A stretch of 64,000 nucleotides of DNA from Chelydra serpentina (Eukaryota; Chordata; Testudines; Chelydridae), in contig JBAIAC010000004.1 of the NCBI GenBank assembly GCA_037349315.1, positions 43,837,001 to 43,901,000 on the forward strand. The letters run 5' to 3'. Numbering within the stretch: the first letter of the stretch is position 1; each line of letters begins with the position of its first letter. This document shows, one piece after another, positions 21,367 through 31,937 of this stretch. The notes below the pieces were generated by a model. It did not search any database. It had not been told where the DNA came from and was given only the letters and a program-made list of their open reading frames with translations. The position numbers and the translations under genes were made by a program.

Positions 21367-24100
21367 AACTGGTTCGACGTCGGGAGAAGTCCTGACGTGG
21401 TCGAGGCGGGAAAGAGCGCTGTTGGGATGGCTGGGGCTTGAACGGCTTCCTGAGCGTCGCCACGGTATGCATCCCCAAGGACTTGATGGTGTTTCTTGTG
21501 TCCTTGAGGTTATGCAGGCGTGAGTCCGTCAGGTCGGCGAACAGGCCCTTGCTGTCAAAGGGGAGGTCCTGGATGGTGTTCTGGACCTCCGCTGGCAAAC
21601 CCGATGACTGGAGCCATGCGCTCCTCCTCATGGAGATGCCCGTTGCCAGTGTTCGGGCCGCCGCATCAGCCGAGTCCAGGGCACCCTGTAGGGAGGTACG
21701 GGCCACCAGTTTGCCTTCGTCAGCCATGGCTCTAAGTTCTGTTTGGGACTCTGGTGTAAGCTGGTCCTCAAACTTCCTTAGGGCTGACCAGGTGTTGTGG
21801 GCATACCTACTAAGGATCGCTAGTTGGTTGGCGATCCTTAGGGAAAGTCCGGCGGTGGAGTAGACCTTTCTCCCGAATAGATCAAGGCGTTTGGAGTCCT
21901 TGGACTTGGGAGCTGGGCCTTGCTGTCCGTGCCTCTCCTTGGCATTGACAGCCTCCACCACGAGGGAACAAGGTGCGGGATGGGTGAAAAGGTATTCGAA
22001 CCCCTTGTCTGGAACAAAGTATTTCCTCTCCACCCCTCTAGGTGTTGGGGGGATGGAGGAAGGGGTTTGCCAGAGCGCCGTAGCATTGCCGCGGATGGTT
22101 TTGTTCATCGGCAAAGCGACTCTGGAGGGACCCTCTGGCTTCAGAAGCTCATCCACTATCGGGTCGTCCTTCTCCTCCGCCACCTCCTCTATGGGCAGGT
22201 TCATGCTAAGAGCCACCCTCTGGAGTAGCTCTTGCAGGACCTTAAAATCCATAGGCGGGGGCGCAGATGATGATGTCCCCGCTACGACTTCATCAGGAGA
22301 GGAGGAAGAGGTTGTGAGAGGGAGGGGAGGCTCAGGCAAGTCGTCCCGCTCTAGGGTGGGCTGCTGGAGAGGTGAGGGAGACGCCGCCCTTTGTCCCGGG
22401 GTTGTATCACCGGGTGCAGTCTCCTCAGCAGGTGGGCGGGAGATGGTCGCCACAGGAGGGTGGACTCGTACCAGCGGACGGGGGGGTAGGGGTGCACCTT
22501 GGGCCTCATGGTACGCCCAGGGTGTCCAGAACGGCCACTGGGGCTGCCAGGCGGCCGGCAGGGCTTGCGCTGGGGCCAGTGGGGTCGCCTCCGGTGTTTT
22601 GGAGGGCCCAGCCGAGCTGGTGGAAGACTGTTCCCGGGACGGCCAAGGAGGGGCAGTGCGCGACGTCGGGTGGTCCCTGGAGGGTCTGAAGCGTGTGGCA
22701 TGTGGATCACGCGACCTCGATCTGGACCGGGAGCGGTACCGCACCCGCTCATCGCGGTACCGTGGGGACTCGCGGTGACTTGGGGATCGGCGCCGCGGGG
22801 ATGGGTCCCTGCGCGGGGTGTCCCAGCGTGGGGTGTCCCGGCGCCGCGGAGGCGAGTCTTGGGGCGGAGTGTCCCAGCGCCGCGGAGGCGAGTCTCGGGG
22901 CGGAGTGTCCCGGCGCCATGGAGGCGAGTCTCGGCGTGGAGAGCCCCGGTGCCGTGGAGGCGAGTCTCGGCGCGGAGAACCCCGGCGCCATGGAGAGTGC
23001 CGGTATCGTGGGGACAAGTCCCGGCGCGAGGTGTCTCGGTGCCATGAGGAGTCGCGGCCCGGCGTGTCCCGGCGTGGGGACCGGTCTCGGTGCGGGGTGT
23101 CCCGGTGTCGTGGGGACGCGTCCTGGCGCGGGGTGTCCTGGTGCCGCGGGGGTGCATCTCGACGCGGCGAGTCTGGGTACTGCGGAGAGGGCCCTTGGGG
23201 CTGGCGGCGAGGAGATTCCCGTCACCGAGGAGAGTCCCGGTGCGTGGATGGGCTCCGGCGTGTAGTCTCCGCCGAGGGTCGAGCCCGTGGTGGGGAGCGG
23301 TGCCGGGAAGGCGTCGCGCTCGTCCTGGACACCGAGCGGGACCATGATCTGGCAGACCAGGAGGACCTCGAGCGTGAACGGCTCCGAGGTTCCAAGCTGC
23401 GAGATCCGTGCCGCGAGTCCGACCGGCGCCGTGAGTCAGACCGATACACCAGCCGGTGCCGGGACTCCGAACGGCGCCGGGACCTCGAGCGGCGTGAAGG
23501 AGTCTGTAGTTGAGCCGACGGTCCGAGGAACGTCGGCTTGCCTCTGGAGATGACCGGGGGCCGTGCCTGGGTTGGTGCCGGCACGGGAGACGCGGTCATC
23601 TCGATCAAGCCCCTGGCAGCCTCGAACGTGTCCGGCGTCGTGGGTGCAATCAAGATGACTGGGCACGGGGGTGTCTGTGGGCGCGGACTAGCGCTCCTCT
23701 GCTCCGGGGCAACAGGGCAGGGTGGTGCCGCGGCGACGTCCGGTGTCTTGCGTCCGGAAGAGAGGGAGCGGTGTCGGGGACGGCCCCGGGTTCCCGACGG
23801 CGCCCGGCCCCAAGGCGGGCGAGAGTCCTTGTGCGGTGCCGCAGCCAGCGCCGATGGCAGTGCGCTGCGCACCGAGATGGTAGAGCCCGCACCTTGAGAG
23901 GGGCAGAGTGCCGCCTCCATCAGCAACTGTCTTAAGCGGATCTCTCTGTCCTTTCTGGTGCGGGGCTTGAAGGACTTACACAGCTTGCACTTGTCCACTG
24001 TGTGAGACTCACCCAGACAACGAAGACAGGAGTCGTGGGGGTCTCCGGTGGGCATGGGCCTGTTACAGGATCCACACAGTTTGAATCCTTGCGAAGGCAT
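21281..24100 (-). pseudogene. DIRS gag with one in-frame stop
   Basis: One frame of about 940 codons runs from ATG at 24098-24100 to a stop at 21281, broken only by TGA at 23222-23224. The N-terminus has a Cys/His cluster (CGSCNRPM...CLRCLGESHT..KCKLC, residues about 9-43), likely a zinc-binding motif. A long Arg/Ser/Pro repeat domain follows (about residues 190-460), then a Pro/Ser-rich part. The C-terminal domain (YSTAGLSLRIANQLAILSRY) ends in a basic tail rich in Arg, Pro and Gln. The stop is a CGA-to-TGA type change, which CpG decay would give. Gag overlaps the start of the RT frame by about 85 bp. Confidence 0.85.
22750..23230. repeat. GC-rich tandem repeat coding an RS/RD-type domain
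   Basis: Imperfect units of about 15-30 bp with GTGTCCCGGCG.CG and GAGGCGAGTCTC cores repeat through the DIRS gag. On the gag strand they read RRDSPPRxRxxP-like units. On the opposite strand they create long open frames that should not be called genes. Confidence 0.85.
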
Positions 24101-24630
24101 GCCCTATGCCCGGAGGGCTCGGGAGGAGCCCGGTAACAGTAGAAGAAAAAACTACTGCTAACACTACAACTAAACTACTCTAATCTATAACAATAAGAAC
24201 TATTTACACTAAATACTGAGAACAAACGGATAGCTAGGGAGTAGTGGAGCACTTGCGAGCAAGAGAACCACTGTTCCAACGACCGTCACGGGCGGTAAGA
24301 AGGAACTGGAGGGGGGTCGGGCCGGCAGGGTACTATATAGAGCGCCATTTCGGCGCCACTCCAGGGGGCTCCCCAGCCGGCCCGACGGGTAGCTGCTAGG
24401 GTAAAAGTTTCCGATGTCCGTGCACGCGCGCACACACCTAACTGGAATAGATATGAGCAACCACTCGAAGAAGAAAGATGTGTTTTGGGGGACAGTGTGT
24501 GTCAGCATGCTGTCTTGTAAGTTCAGACAGCGGCAGGAAGCAACCATTCCTGAGGCAGGGAGAGGGGAAAACTCTTATCAGCCCCCGCCTGCCTCCCCAA
24601 CTCTCTGCACAGCAATCTCTCGCTCTCTCA

Positions 24631-24655
24631 CATACACACACACACACACACACAC
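24631..24655 (+). repeat. (CA)n microsatellite
   Basis: A run of about 12 CA units lies in the right half of the MITE-like repeat that hosts the DIRS element. Confidence 0.9.
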
Positions 24656-26589
24656 CTGCCTGCCTCTGTGCTGTGTTCAACAGCGTGAGCATTCCACATT
24701 AATGGTTTGCTTTGTGACCTGGAGCAGGTCAGCACAGCACACAAAGGCTGTCAGAAATAGAGCTTTGAATGGGGAGGGGCGCATGTCTCCAGGGCAGTTG
24801 AGCTCAAATCAATGAGCAGAGCGGCCACTTGAGGGATTATGGGACACTTCCGGAGGCCAATTGTTTGCTTTCTGCGCTGTAATGTGTTTACACGCCCAAT
24901 ACAGTGCTGGAGCCTCTGCGCTTTAAGGGTTACGACTCTCGTGGAGGTGGTTTTTTGCAACGCTGCAACTGCGGCGTTTCTGCGCACTAAGTGGCTTGGC
25001 AGTGTGTACATCTTGGGAGTTACTCTGCAAAAGCTGCTTTACTGGCCAGTAACTTGCCAGTGTAGACAAGGCCTAAGAGTTAAATTGTCCAAAGTTCCTG
25101 GGTTTTTCAGAATGTGGTTAAACCTAACAAATTTCCAATAGTTCAGGTTTTAAACTTAGAGCTTAGAATATAGATTCAAATGTTTTTAAGACCATTATGA
25201 TCATCTAGTTTGGCTTCCTCCATAACCACAGGAGCTAGAACCTCAGCCAGTAACTAGTACATCAAGCCCATATTGTCTGAGCTATAGTGTGTCTTTTTAG
25301 AAAGAGACCCAGTCTTGTTTTGAAGTGATGGAAAATCCATCACATCCCAAGGTAACTTGTTCTAATCACCTCACCGCACGTTGAGCGGTGGGGGCCATCT
25401 GGCTTATAGGAAAAAGTGTGTGGTCCCTTTAAGGGCTTGAAAGCCAGAGTGACTTGGTGTGGCAGCTTCAGAGCAGGTCAGCAGGGACACTGACCCATCC
25501 CCCTGCACGTGACCGAAAGAGAAGGGGGCTATTTAAAGCCAGGCTGGTAAAAGCCCACTTTTACTTGCGCCTGGCCGAGCAATAGGAACAGCAGCACAGG
25601 AAGCTTTGCTCTCCCATGGCGCCAGTTGGTAGCAGACCGGTGAGAAAGAGCCCCCTCCACTTTCCTTTCTGGCATTTGGTAACAGAAGGGGAGGGAGTTT
25701 CAAACTCATCGGGGTGGGGCTGTAGCAGGCTGGTGAGAACAGGGTGGGGGAGATGTCCCCCCCGCACTGCCAGCCTGCCACAGCAGTTGAGAGAGCAGAT
25801 CTGGGTGGGAATTCCAAACCCAGCTCAGGGTGGATGGACTGGGGCTTGATGGGCCATGGGAGATAAAGGGGTGGAATCCTGGCCACATGGGCAAGGAGTT
25901 GGATGCAGGACTAGGATGGGCAGGTCCCAGGATGATCTGCCTCTCTACCAAATGGATTCCCCCGTACTGGGAAGTAGCATGGATCCTGGGGAAGCAAACG
26001 CTCCCAGGAGAACTAGCTGTGTTTGGGGGCAGAGGCGGGGATCTAACAGAATTGATTCAGGTAGCCTGGATAGGGTTGCCAACCCTTCGGCAGTCTCCAA
26101 GGATTAAAGATTGTCATGTGATGAAGCCTCCAGGAATGTGTCCAATCAAAACTGGTAACCCTAAGTCCAGGCAGTTGCTTCCAAAATTGTTCCCACAACA
26201 CTACAAGGCTTGCAAATTGTAGTGGATAGCCCAGAGTGAGGACATCTGAACAAACAGGTTGAAGAAGAGGAGAGCAACATGGCTGGCCGGGGTGAGTGTG
26301 ACCAGTGCCAGATGGAGGTTGCACGAACAGGGGGTAAAAGTGAGTCCCTTCCATCCAGTGCTGCAATGGATGTTTGTAGGGGGTCCTTGGTGGGGTTCAG
26401 GGAACTTGCTCACTTTAGCTCTTGGTGGACCTAAGTGGGTAGGAAAAGGTGGTCACTTGCCCCTCCCCCGGCCCTGGAGGGGCGGAGACATCGAACCTGG
26501 TGCAATAGCAGAACTAGCATATAGGCTATGGAGGGATCTGGTGTCCTAGGGGCTGCATCAGGGATGTCTGGGTTACCCATGCCTAGAAA

Positions 26590-27175
26590 AGCTAATGGCA
26601 TTACAGAGCTGTTGCAAGCTAACCTTTAGTTGTTGCAGTAGCTGGGATCTTCCAGGAGTGTGGGGATCAGGAAGTGGAAATAATGGAAACCCAGCATGGG
26701 CTCAAGTTTGGGAGACAGATGCTAAGCAAGCGGGAGCCCTTCATGGGTGTGGGGGTGATTTATGAGTATGCTGCAACTCACCAACTGATGGGTAATATGA
26801 ATTCATGGGATGGAATTTCTGCCCTGGGAGCAGCTGTGGGGCAAGAGGGCACTGAGGGTGCCCCAGTGGTCAGTCACTCTGGGGTGGCTGACCCGATGGG
26901 AGTTCATCTGTTCAGTACTATTAAAGATCTAGTGTTGAGAGGTAAATATATAGATGTTCTCATTGCTGCACAGGGAGGTGCTGACAGAGAGTAAGCTGGG
27001 GCAGAGCCAGCTGAAGAATGAAATGCCCAAGTGGCTACGGGTGGCTGGAACATGGGAAAATTGGGAAGCCACTTGCCTGATCTATGCAGGTGGTGTTGCA
27101 GAGAGAAGCCCAGCATGGTCTAGCTGGGTGGTCTCGAAGCATCAGCCCTATGGAGGATGCACGTCATCCCACTGA
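26590..27175 (+). pseudogene. gag-like remnant of copy B
   Basis: It begins with an ITELLQANL.LLQ stretch broken by stops (about 26599-26645), matching ITQLLQANLHLLQQLQ of copy A. It continues into an open frame with DPMGVHLFSTIKDLVLRGKY (about 26890-26950), matching MGAHLLGKTKYKILTGK of copy A. The C-terminal zinc finger is not seen. Stops and shifts make it a pseudogene. Confidence 0.6.
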
Positions 27176-27332
27176 TATTAATACACTTATGGATTTGGTG
27201 TGGATCCTAGAGACCGTGTCATTGTGACAATGGTGACCTTGTTCAGGGCAGCATTTCTGGAAGCATTTTTTTAGAGCTTTTAGGATCAGTGGACTAATAC
27301 CTGAGTCCTGTAGGGACTCTTCTGGACAGGCT

Positions 27333-27760
27333 TTGGAATTAAGGGATATATATTGGGAGGGGCAATCGGTGACTTCAACCTTGAGGAGGTCAAAACGGAT
27401 CAGAGGCCAGAGTGAATCCATTATTCTACTGGCGGGTGCCAAGCCCAGGAGCTGCCCTATGGAGGCTGTGAGGGCATACATGGCAATAAGGCCAGGGAGG
27501 GATGGGTCCCTTTGGATTCATGGTGACGGAAGTCCCCTCACAACATACCAGCTTGTTACCATTTTAAGACTGGGACTGATGAGGTTGGGGCTTTCAGCAC
27601 GTGAATTTGTTTCCCACTCATTCAGGATCAGGCGGGCAAAAGGTGCGGCCCCGGTGGGCCTGAGGCCTAGCACAATTCAGGCAGTTGGATGTTGGCATTC
27701 TGGAGCACACCGAAGATACGGGAGAACCCTGCTGGGGAGTCCATGTTTGTGTTTGCATTC
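27333..27760 (+). pseudogene. tyrosine recombinase C-terminal fragment (copy B)
   Basis: The readable frame has LRRSKRIRGQ, CPMEAVRAYMAIRP, then SPLTTYQLVTILRLGL and FVSHSFRIRRAKGAAPVG with the His-x-x-Arg pair. It ends VGCWHSGAHRRYGR, with a Tyr in the nucleophile position. This order is the catalytic half of a Ngaro/Crypton-type recombinase. The N-terminal half with the first catalytic Arg is missing or out of frame. Confidence 0.75.
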
Positions 27761-27930
27761 CAGATGCTGGCAGACAGGCCTGGCAGAAGGTGGTGTGGAT
27801 CTGCAGGCGCAGTATTGTTTACTGGACACATAGGCAGGCTTCCAGTTTGTCTGGAGTTTCGCAGCTGAGCCTTAGTCATGAAGCAGTCCTGAGCTGGCAT
27901 GAGAGGAGGGGAATGTTATAGGACTAGTGG

Positions 27931-28314
27931 ATGCTCCTTCTGTACACCGTGGTGGCCCATGAGAAGGCACCAGATATGATTATGGTTTACCTGAGGGGAA
28001 ATGATTTGGGAACGTGTAAAGGGGTGGAATTAATGATCAGAGCTAAGAGGGACTTGGGCAGGGTGTGGCAGGGAGCTGTGAAGCTCCCTTGTGTTGACAA
28101 TGGTAGGAAACACATGAATAGGGAGGTGGCCAAATTCGTAGGTGGCATAGCGCAATTGGTAATTTCTCCTCTGGACATAGCCTTTGGGGCACCAGAATTA
28201 TTCAAAGAGGATGGGGTTCACTTGTCAGACACGGGAACTGACACTTTCTTGGCCAATATTAAAGAGGGCATTCGTAGATGTCTGGGAATCTGGCTAGGTG
28301 TGGTGGGGAGGTAG
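27931..28314 (+). pseudogene. SGNH-hydrolase-like frame of copy B
   Basis: The frame reads PDMIMVYLRGNDLG (block III, Gly-x-Asn-Asp), a central KRDLGRVWQG, and ELFKEDGVHLSDTGTDTFL. The last holds an Asp-x-x-His block V with the catalytic Asp and His. The N-terminal block I with the nucleophile Ser is not in this frame. A hydrolase of this type is encoded by some Ngaro retrotransposons. Its role there is not known to me. It directly follows the recombinase. Confidence 0.7.
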
Positions 28315-28872
28315 CCAAGCTATTTGCTGGTGTCTCCTTGTCCAGTGCAGGTACTACCTAGGGGAGGAATATGGTGATCAGATTAAATGGATTGGTAAAG
28401 AATTTAAAGGAGGTATTCTTTAAAGGCTTCTATGACTGGTACAGCAGGGAGCCAATCCACGCCCCCCACCAAAGCCTAATTCAAGGGGGGTCTCCCAGCA
28501 GTGGGTTGGCTGGGGACCAAGATGGATAAAGGGCAAGGACTGACAATACCCGCTCCCCCTGGATATATGTAAATGATTATGAAATTACCTGCAGTGTCCA
28601 ATTGTATCTATTGGGTACCCTCCTCCCTTCCAGACATTTAGGAATAAAGTTGTGGCCTAATTACACCACATCCAGTGTCTCCTATCCTTATTCTGGCATA
28701 GCCAGCCAATGCTTTAATTACCCTCACTGTTAAAACGTTGTGTCTTATTTATAATCTGACTTTTTTCTAGCTGCAGCTTCCAACCATTGCATCTTGTTAT
28801 GCCTTTTTCTGCTAGATTAAAGATCAGTCTTTACTATCTGAAATCTTCCCCAGGTAGGTACTTGCAGACTGT

Positions 28873-29170
28873 GGGCAGGTCTACACTACCCGCCGGATCG
28901 GCAGGGAGCGATCGATCTCTCGGGGGTTGATTTATCGCATCTAGTCTAGATGTGATAAATCGATCCCCGAGAGCTCTCCCCGTCGGCTCCGGAACTCCAC
29001 CACCGCGAGAGGCAGAAGCGGAGTCAATGGGGGAGCAGCAGTGGTCGACTCACTGCCGTGAGGACGCCAAGGTAAATCGACCTAAGAAATGTCGACTTCA
29101 GCTACGCTATTCCCGTGGCTGAAGTTGCATATCTTAGGTCGATCCCCGCCCCCCCAGTGTAGACCTGGGC
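28873..29170. mobile_element. fold-back MITE with 3-bp TSD (TGT)
   Basis: The 298-bp element starts GGGCAGGTCTACACTACCCG and ends CAGTGTAGACCTGGGC, flanked by TGT (28870-28872, 29171-29173). The CR1 sequence reads on across it. It contains the ATCGATC...GATAAATCGATCCCCGAGAG and GTCGACTTCAGCTACG...GTGGCTGAAG fold-backs. It is the cleanest proof of the 3-bp duplication because the empty site is readable. Confidence 0.9.
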
Positions 29171-29304
29171 TGTGATTAAGTCAGCTTTTACCCTTCTATT
29201 GGACAAACTAAATCAATGAGATACTTAAATCTCCCACTACAAAGAATTTTACAGACCTTGAATCATTCTGGTAGCTCTTTGCAGAGCCCTTTCTAATCTT
29301 TCAG

Positions 29305-29950
29305 CCAAAGATTCCTTAATATTCAAATGAATTAAACAAAAACAGTGGCTTTCTGCAGCCAACATTTGTGTAAAGGGGGATGAAATTACTAGCTGCAAAA
29401 GCCTTTTCTCTAGGGAAGGGTGTGGTTATTAATGGCTGCCAGAAACCGCTTCCCAGAGCATGAACCCCGCATGCCTAGCTGCATTAGCAAAACTCATGTT
29501 TAAATAAACATGGTTGTAAAGCATGGTGGAGCTCCAAGCCCTAGGCTAAAACCTTATTCCCTGATAGGTCTTTTGTTTTTCCTGGAAAGAAGAATGCATC
29601 TCATAAAACAGTTTGTGAAAAGTGATTGTGGCCCAACTGTGATTAAGTGGGATTATTTATGTAGTGTAGACAAGGCCTTATAACGTACTGGGAAAATTAA
29701 TTCATCTCAAGTCTGTTCCCCTGACAATTCCTGCCCTTCTGGCATGCAGCTCTAGTTTTACTTTTATTTGGTTAACCCTCTCCATGCGCGATTTAAACTG
29801 AATTCAAATAATTTAGGACAAAGACACCTATTCTAAATGTAAACTTACCTACGAAACTAGGCTTATCTGGGCACTTAAAGGCTATTTTAATACAATCAGG
29901 CTGAGGTCCTCTCGGCAACAACATAAGTGTGTATTGTAAACCAGCTGTGG
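29305..29950. other. intergenic; right end of a MITE at about 29560-29677
   Basis: A terminus of the type TAGTGTAGACAAGGCC followed by TTA lies at 29662-29680, with AGTGATTGTGGCCCAACTGTG upstream. It looks like the right end of a CTACAC-type MITE whose left end I cannot place. The rest is unassigned. Confidence 0.5.
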
Positions 29951-29958
29951 TTTGGTGC

Positions 29959-30082
29959 TAGGGTGACCAGACAGCAAGTATGAAAAATCAGGACAGGAGC
30001 TGGGGGGTAATAGGAACCTATATAAGAAAAAGACACAAAAATCAGCACTGTCCCTATAAAATCGGGACATCTGGTCACCCTA
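29959..30082. mobile_element. hAT-type MITE, 124 bp, 8-bp TSD
   Basis: The termini TAGGGTGACCAGA and TCTGGTCACCCTA are inverted repeats. A perfect 8-bp duplication TTTGGTGC lies at 29951-29958 and 30083-30090. The inner part contains CCTATATAAGAAAAAGAC and matching GGGAC motifs. The 8-bp duplication indicates hAT. Confidence 0.9.
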
Positions 30083-30090
30083 TTTGGTGC

Positions 30091-31929
30091 TAGGATGGCT
30101 GATTAGAACAGATGCCCACGTCCACATGCCATGTTGTTTCCTCCATTTTCAGAGTTAGCCTCTAGGTTTTTGAATATTTGGGGATCCAATCCTACGTGAT
30201 TATGTTGACATGTCGGTCTGTTTTAACGGGCATCAAACGACGTCAGCGGTTCTCATCTGAATGGGATGAACGAAGGGATCGAATCTGACTCTCTTAGGAG
30301 GAGTTGTGTATTCTGTTTTTAGAAAATAACAAGCCCTCAAAGTGAAATACATTTGCAATATCCAAATGACTTAAGGAAGACAGGAACTCTGCCTTAGCTC
30401 TGGGCTCTGCTGCTTCTCTCTCCAGCTCTCAGCCAGTGTGACTCCACTGGCACCATAGGATCAGAAATTCCTCTGCCACAAGCCATCCTTTCAGAGGAGG
30501 GAGAGTTCCACAATGCAGAGGGGCTCCAGAGGCAACTCGATACAGCTCAGACAGATGTTCATGGCTTGTCGAGATCTCGCCTGTCAATAGCACTGTAAAG
30601 ATGCTTGATTTTGTGTTTTCTCTGTTGTCAAGAATAGACCTGAGCATGAAGGGTCCCTCATGCTGGTCTCTGAAAAAAACAAATACCCCAAAGGGAAGCT
30701 ATTTCATGGAACCAATTTTGTGTCCTATGGGGGAAAATGAGGCCGTATCTAGCCATGAAGGCAGTAACATAGTCTGTACAGTGAACCATGAGAGAATTTG
30801 CCAAGCACCTGAGAAAATACCAGCAGAAAAGAAAAGTCAGAGCCAGGCAGGTTTACTGGATGGATGTACGCATCCTGAATCATTTAGAAGTCCTGCTAAA
30901 CAGGCATCAAAGAAATGTCTGGGACAAGTATTGGTACTAGCAAGAACACGCATAATGAGTCAGTAGACAAAGGAAATTCCCCTCAACGTCGGAATGGATT
31001 AAGGGTATGAATGCATGCATCACGTTAGAACAAATTACTAATCAATGCTCAGGTTATCCACCTGAAGAAGAGCTCTGTGTAAGTGCAAAAGCTTGTCTGT
31101 CACCCACAGAAGCTACCACATCACCTGCGTTGTCTCTCTAGGGTCATCCAGAGACATTTAAGATTATGTGGGACCTATATTTGAGCTTAGTTCTTTCTTT
31201 TGTTCCTAATAATGTTCGTAGTGTAGCTCTTGATAATTTTACTTGATTCACCTAATGTATGGCTCTTGGGTTATTGGTAAGCTCATTCTTACGTTGTTTT
31301 TCTGTTTTTTAAGAAAATAAAATCTGTATTTGTCAGGAAAGCTGATGAGCATGAGGAAGGAGCTGCACTGGGACACATCCTGGGGACACATCCTGGGGAC
31401 CTATTGTGATGGTCTGTATAACCCAGCTCACTACATTGTAGGGCACAAGCCACTTCTGTCACATGGTATGTAAAGATTCGAAATAGCATTGGCAATCCCC
31501 AGTAAAACTGCAGCAAGGAACAGAAAAGCCTGCAAAGAACACACACAACAGCCTTTATTTGTTCTTCAACTAAAACTGCTAGAGAATTTGTGACCCTGAA
31601 CATTAGTATTCATACTAGTGATACTGTAATAGTGCCTGGAGACCCCAGTCAGGGATCAGGGCCCCATTCCACTATGCCCTGTACACAGGTACAACAGAGA
31701 CAGTCCCTGCACCAGAGAGCTTACACTCTGAGCGCGTGATGAGAGTCTCCAACATCACTTTAGATTCCTCTGACAGCGTAGGAATGGAAACAGATTTTTT
31801 TGAGATATTGGTTACAAACACCAACCAGTTTGAATCCTTGGATTTGTGGAAGACTTGGAATTTGTTTATTATTTGTTCAGCACTGATAATGTGCACAGTG
31901 ATGTATGGTACCCAAAAATAGGGGCAGTC
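30091..31929. other. intergenic, mostly unassigned
   Basis: No gene is recognised. An open frame at 30601-30966 (121 codons) has no domain, no similarity I know and no splice context. A snap-back fragment lies at 31055-31141. A short dispersed repeat (CAGTCCCTGC...GAGCTTACACTCTGA type) lies at 31676-31735. Confidence 0.5.
31055..31141. repeat. fragment of the snap-back repeat family
   Basis: CACCTGAAGAAGAGCTCTGTGT, AAGCTTGTCTGTC and TTGTCTCTCTAG match the right arm of the repeat at 3577-3893. Only one arm is present. Confidence 0.65.
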
Positions 31930-31937
31930 CCTGCCCG

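Larger units (their letters stand above)
17947..24476 (-). mobile_element. near-intact DIRS-type retrotransposon
   Basis: This 6.5-kb element is read on the minus strand in the order left inverted terminal repeat, gag, RT/RNase H (with a further C-terminal region), tyrosine recombinase, internal complementary region, right inverted terminal repeat. That is the DIRS1 architecture: no LTRs, no target duplication, inverted ends and an internal region complementary to both extremities. Only two coding lesions are visible: one in-frame stop in gag and a 1-bp shift in RT. The two terminal repeats differ by about three substitutions and one 2-bp indel over about 163 bp. Both points indicate a recent insertion. 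It lies inside a MITE-like repeat. Confidence 0.93.
17840..25072. mobile_element. MITE-like repeat split by the DIRS insertion
   Basis: The left remnant (about 17840-17946) and right half (24477-25072) together match the repeat at 34847-35548. Shared landmarks are CTGCTTTTCAA followed by a G-run, a TGTGTGT...GGGGGAGAG stretch, ATGCT.TCTTGTAAGTTCAGAC, AAACAGAGCTTTGAA-like sequence, and GGATTATGGGA..TTCCGGAGG. The right end is CCAGTGTAGACAAGGCC followed by TAA. The left terminus is not recognisable. The DIRS element sits between the two parts. Confidence 0.6.
25367..28711 (+). mobile_element. Ngaro-like tyrosine-recombinase retrotransposon (copy B)
   Basis: A 3.3-kb insertion in the CR1 above. 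In + order it has gag-like sequence (about 26590-27175), the C-terminal half of a tyrosine recombinase (27333-27760), an SGNH-hydrolase-like frame (27931-28314) and a non-coding 3' tail ending near GGCATAGCCAGCCAATG. RT and RNase H are absent, so this is an internally deleted copy. Recombinase plus hydrolase is the combination known from Ngaro elements. No target duplication is evident, as expected for recombinase-mediated insertion. The family is shared with copy A. Confidence 0.75.
25171..29304 (-). mobile_element. CR1 LINE 3' end, split by two insertions
   Basis: Three pieces of one antisense CR1 line up: 25171-25366 (CCATTATGATCATCTAGT...), 28712-28872 (TTTAATTACCCTCACTG...), and 29171-29304 (TGTGATTAAGTC...). 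The first gap is the Ngaro-like copy B and the second is a fold-back MITE. The breaks fall at consecutive positions of the CR1 consensus as I know it. Confidence 0.85.

Noticed and set aside
22351..23513. Long + and minus frames opposite DIRS gag (for example 21891-22778 +, 22818-23513 +)
   Set aside because: They are shadow frames of a GC-rich tandem repeat that codes the RS-like domain on the minus strand.
30601..30966. + frame of 121 codons
   Set aside because: No recognisable domain, no splice or promoter context, and composition is like surrounding non-coding DNA. Not excluded, but unsupported.
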